Origin: Sperchopsis tessellata
Lineage: Eukaryota > Arthropoda > Insecta > Coleoptera > Hydrophilidae
Direction of reading: 5' to 3'
Assembly: GCA_033557685.1 (NCBI GenBank)
Contig: JAWQRN010000382.1
Coordinates: forward strand, 1 to 30,417
Length of the DNA stretch: 30,417 bases
Each line of letters starts with the position of its first letter. Within the stretch, counting starts at the first letter, position 1. Made by a program: the position numbers and the translations under genes. Shown here piece after piece: positions 30,296-30,417 of this stretch. The notes under the pieces were generated by a model. That model made no database searches. It was not told the DNA's origin and saw nothing but the letters and a program-made list of their open reading frames with translations.

Positions 30296-30417
30296 TTTCC
30301 ACGGCCACAGTAAATATCTTCAGCTTTTCCGGGAGATAATCGTGTGTTGGTTTTTGTTTTTGCCGACGTTTCGTCCGCCGTTGCAGGGGACATTATCAAG
30401 ACATGTAGCTCTTAAAA
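30296..30417 (-). repeat. Second copy of the foldback/hammerhead-like unit, cut by the window edge
   Basis: Same orientation as the left arm at 4207-4341 and clearly homologous: ACGGCC.CAG, CAACACACGA on the complement, TGCCGACGTTTCGTCCGCCG, CATTATCAAGACATG, CTCTTAAAA. On the minus strand this is the best-preserved motif: GATAAT (30397-30392), GTCC (30391-30388), an 11-base loop, GGAC (30376-30373), GAAAC (30372-30368). The four-base stem pairs perfectly. The CTTAAAA end at the window edge is where the second inverted arm would begin. Confidence 0.65.

Noticed and set aside
1..30417. CRISPR arrays, bacterial operons, integrated virus genes
   Set aside because: No regularly spaced direct repeats, no ribosome-binding-site-led gene strings, and no viral structural or replication motifs; all RT and transposase pieces fit cellular mobile elements.

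Overview
This is an AT-rich, repeat-crowded stretch of an animal nuclear genome, most likely an insect. The reasons are spliced genes with GT-AG introns, no bacterial-type operons, an arthropod-style sugar transporter, and a dense layer of decayed mariner, Tc1-like, Jockey-like, RTE-like and Penelope-like elements. I cannot name the species or order from the sequence alone.

The one well-supported intact gene is a Tret1-like (facilitated trehalose/sugar transporter, MFS sugar porter) gene on the + strand. Its coding exons are 5029-5137, 8943-9233 and 10019-11052. The junction phases agree, and the join is 1434 nt, giving 477 residues plus stop. Intron 1 (about 3.8 kb) carries a dead mariner. 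Intron 2 (about 0.8 kb) carries a TA microsatellite. A possible poly(A) signal lies at 12394. The left edge may hold the last 30 codons of another + strand gene.

Layout. 1-2397: possible gene end, then AT-rich intergenic DNA. 2398-3575: mariner pseudogene. 4207-4456: foldback repeat with hammerhead-like motifs, with a second copy running off the right edge at 30296-30417. 5029-11052: Tret1-like gene. 11455-11965: antisense Tc1-like remnant. 12657-12949: tRNA-derived SINE with target-site duplications. 12967-16269: nothing recognised except microsatellites. 16270-17350: antisense RTE-like LINE. 18700-20870: Jockey-like LINE containing a 5S-rRNA-derived SINE (19272-19495, with target-site duplication) and an antisense fragment of a different LINE, which recurs near 21285. 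22020-22640: GC-richer block, possibly a first exon or promoter. 23595-25110: Penelope-like element split by a deleted Tc1/mariner-type element with near-perfect terminal repeats, then a third mariner. 25111-30295: mostly unassigned AT-rich DNA with two GC-richer repeats.

No complete or intact transposase or reverse transcriptase was seen. The elements look like fossils layered around one functioning transporter. I did not find a convincing new system. The best leads are the hammerhead-like foldback family, the nested insertions that give relative ages, and the altered TM7 signature in the transporter.
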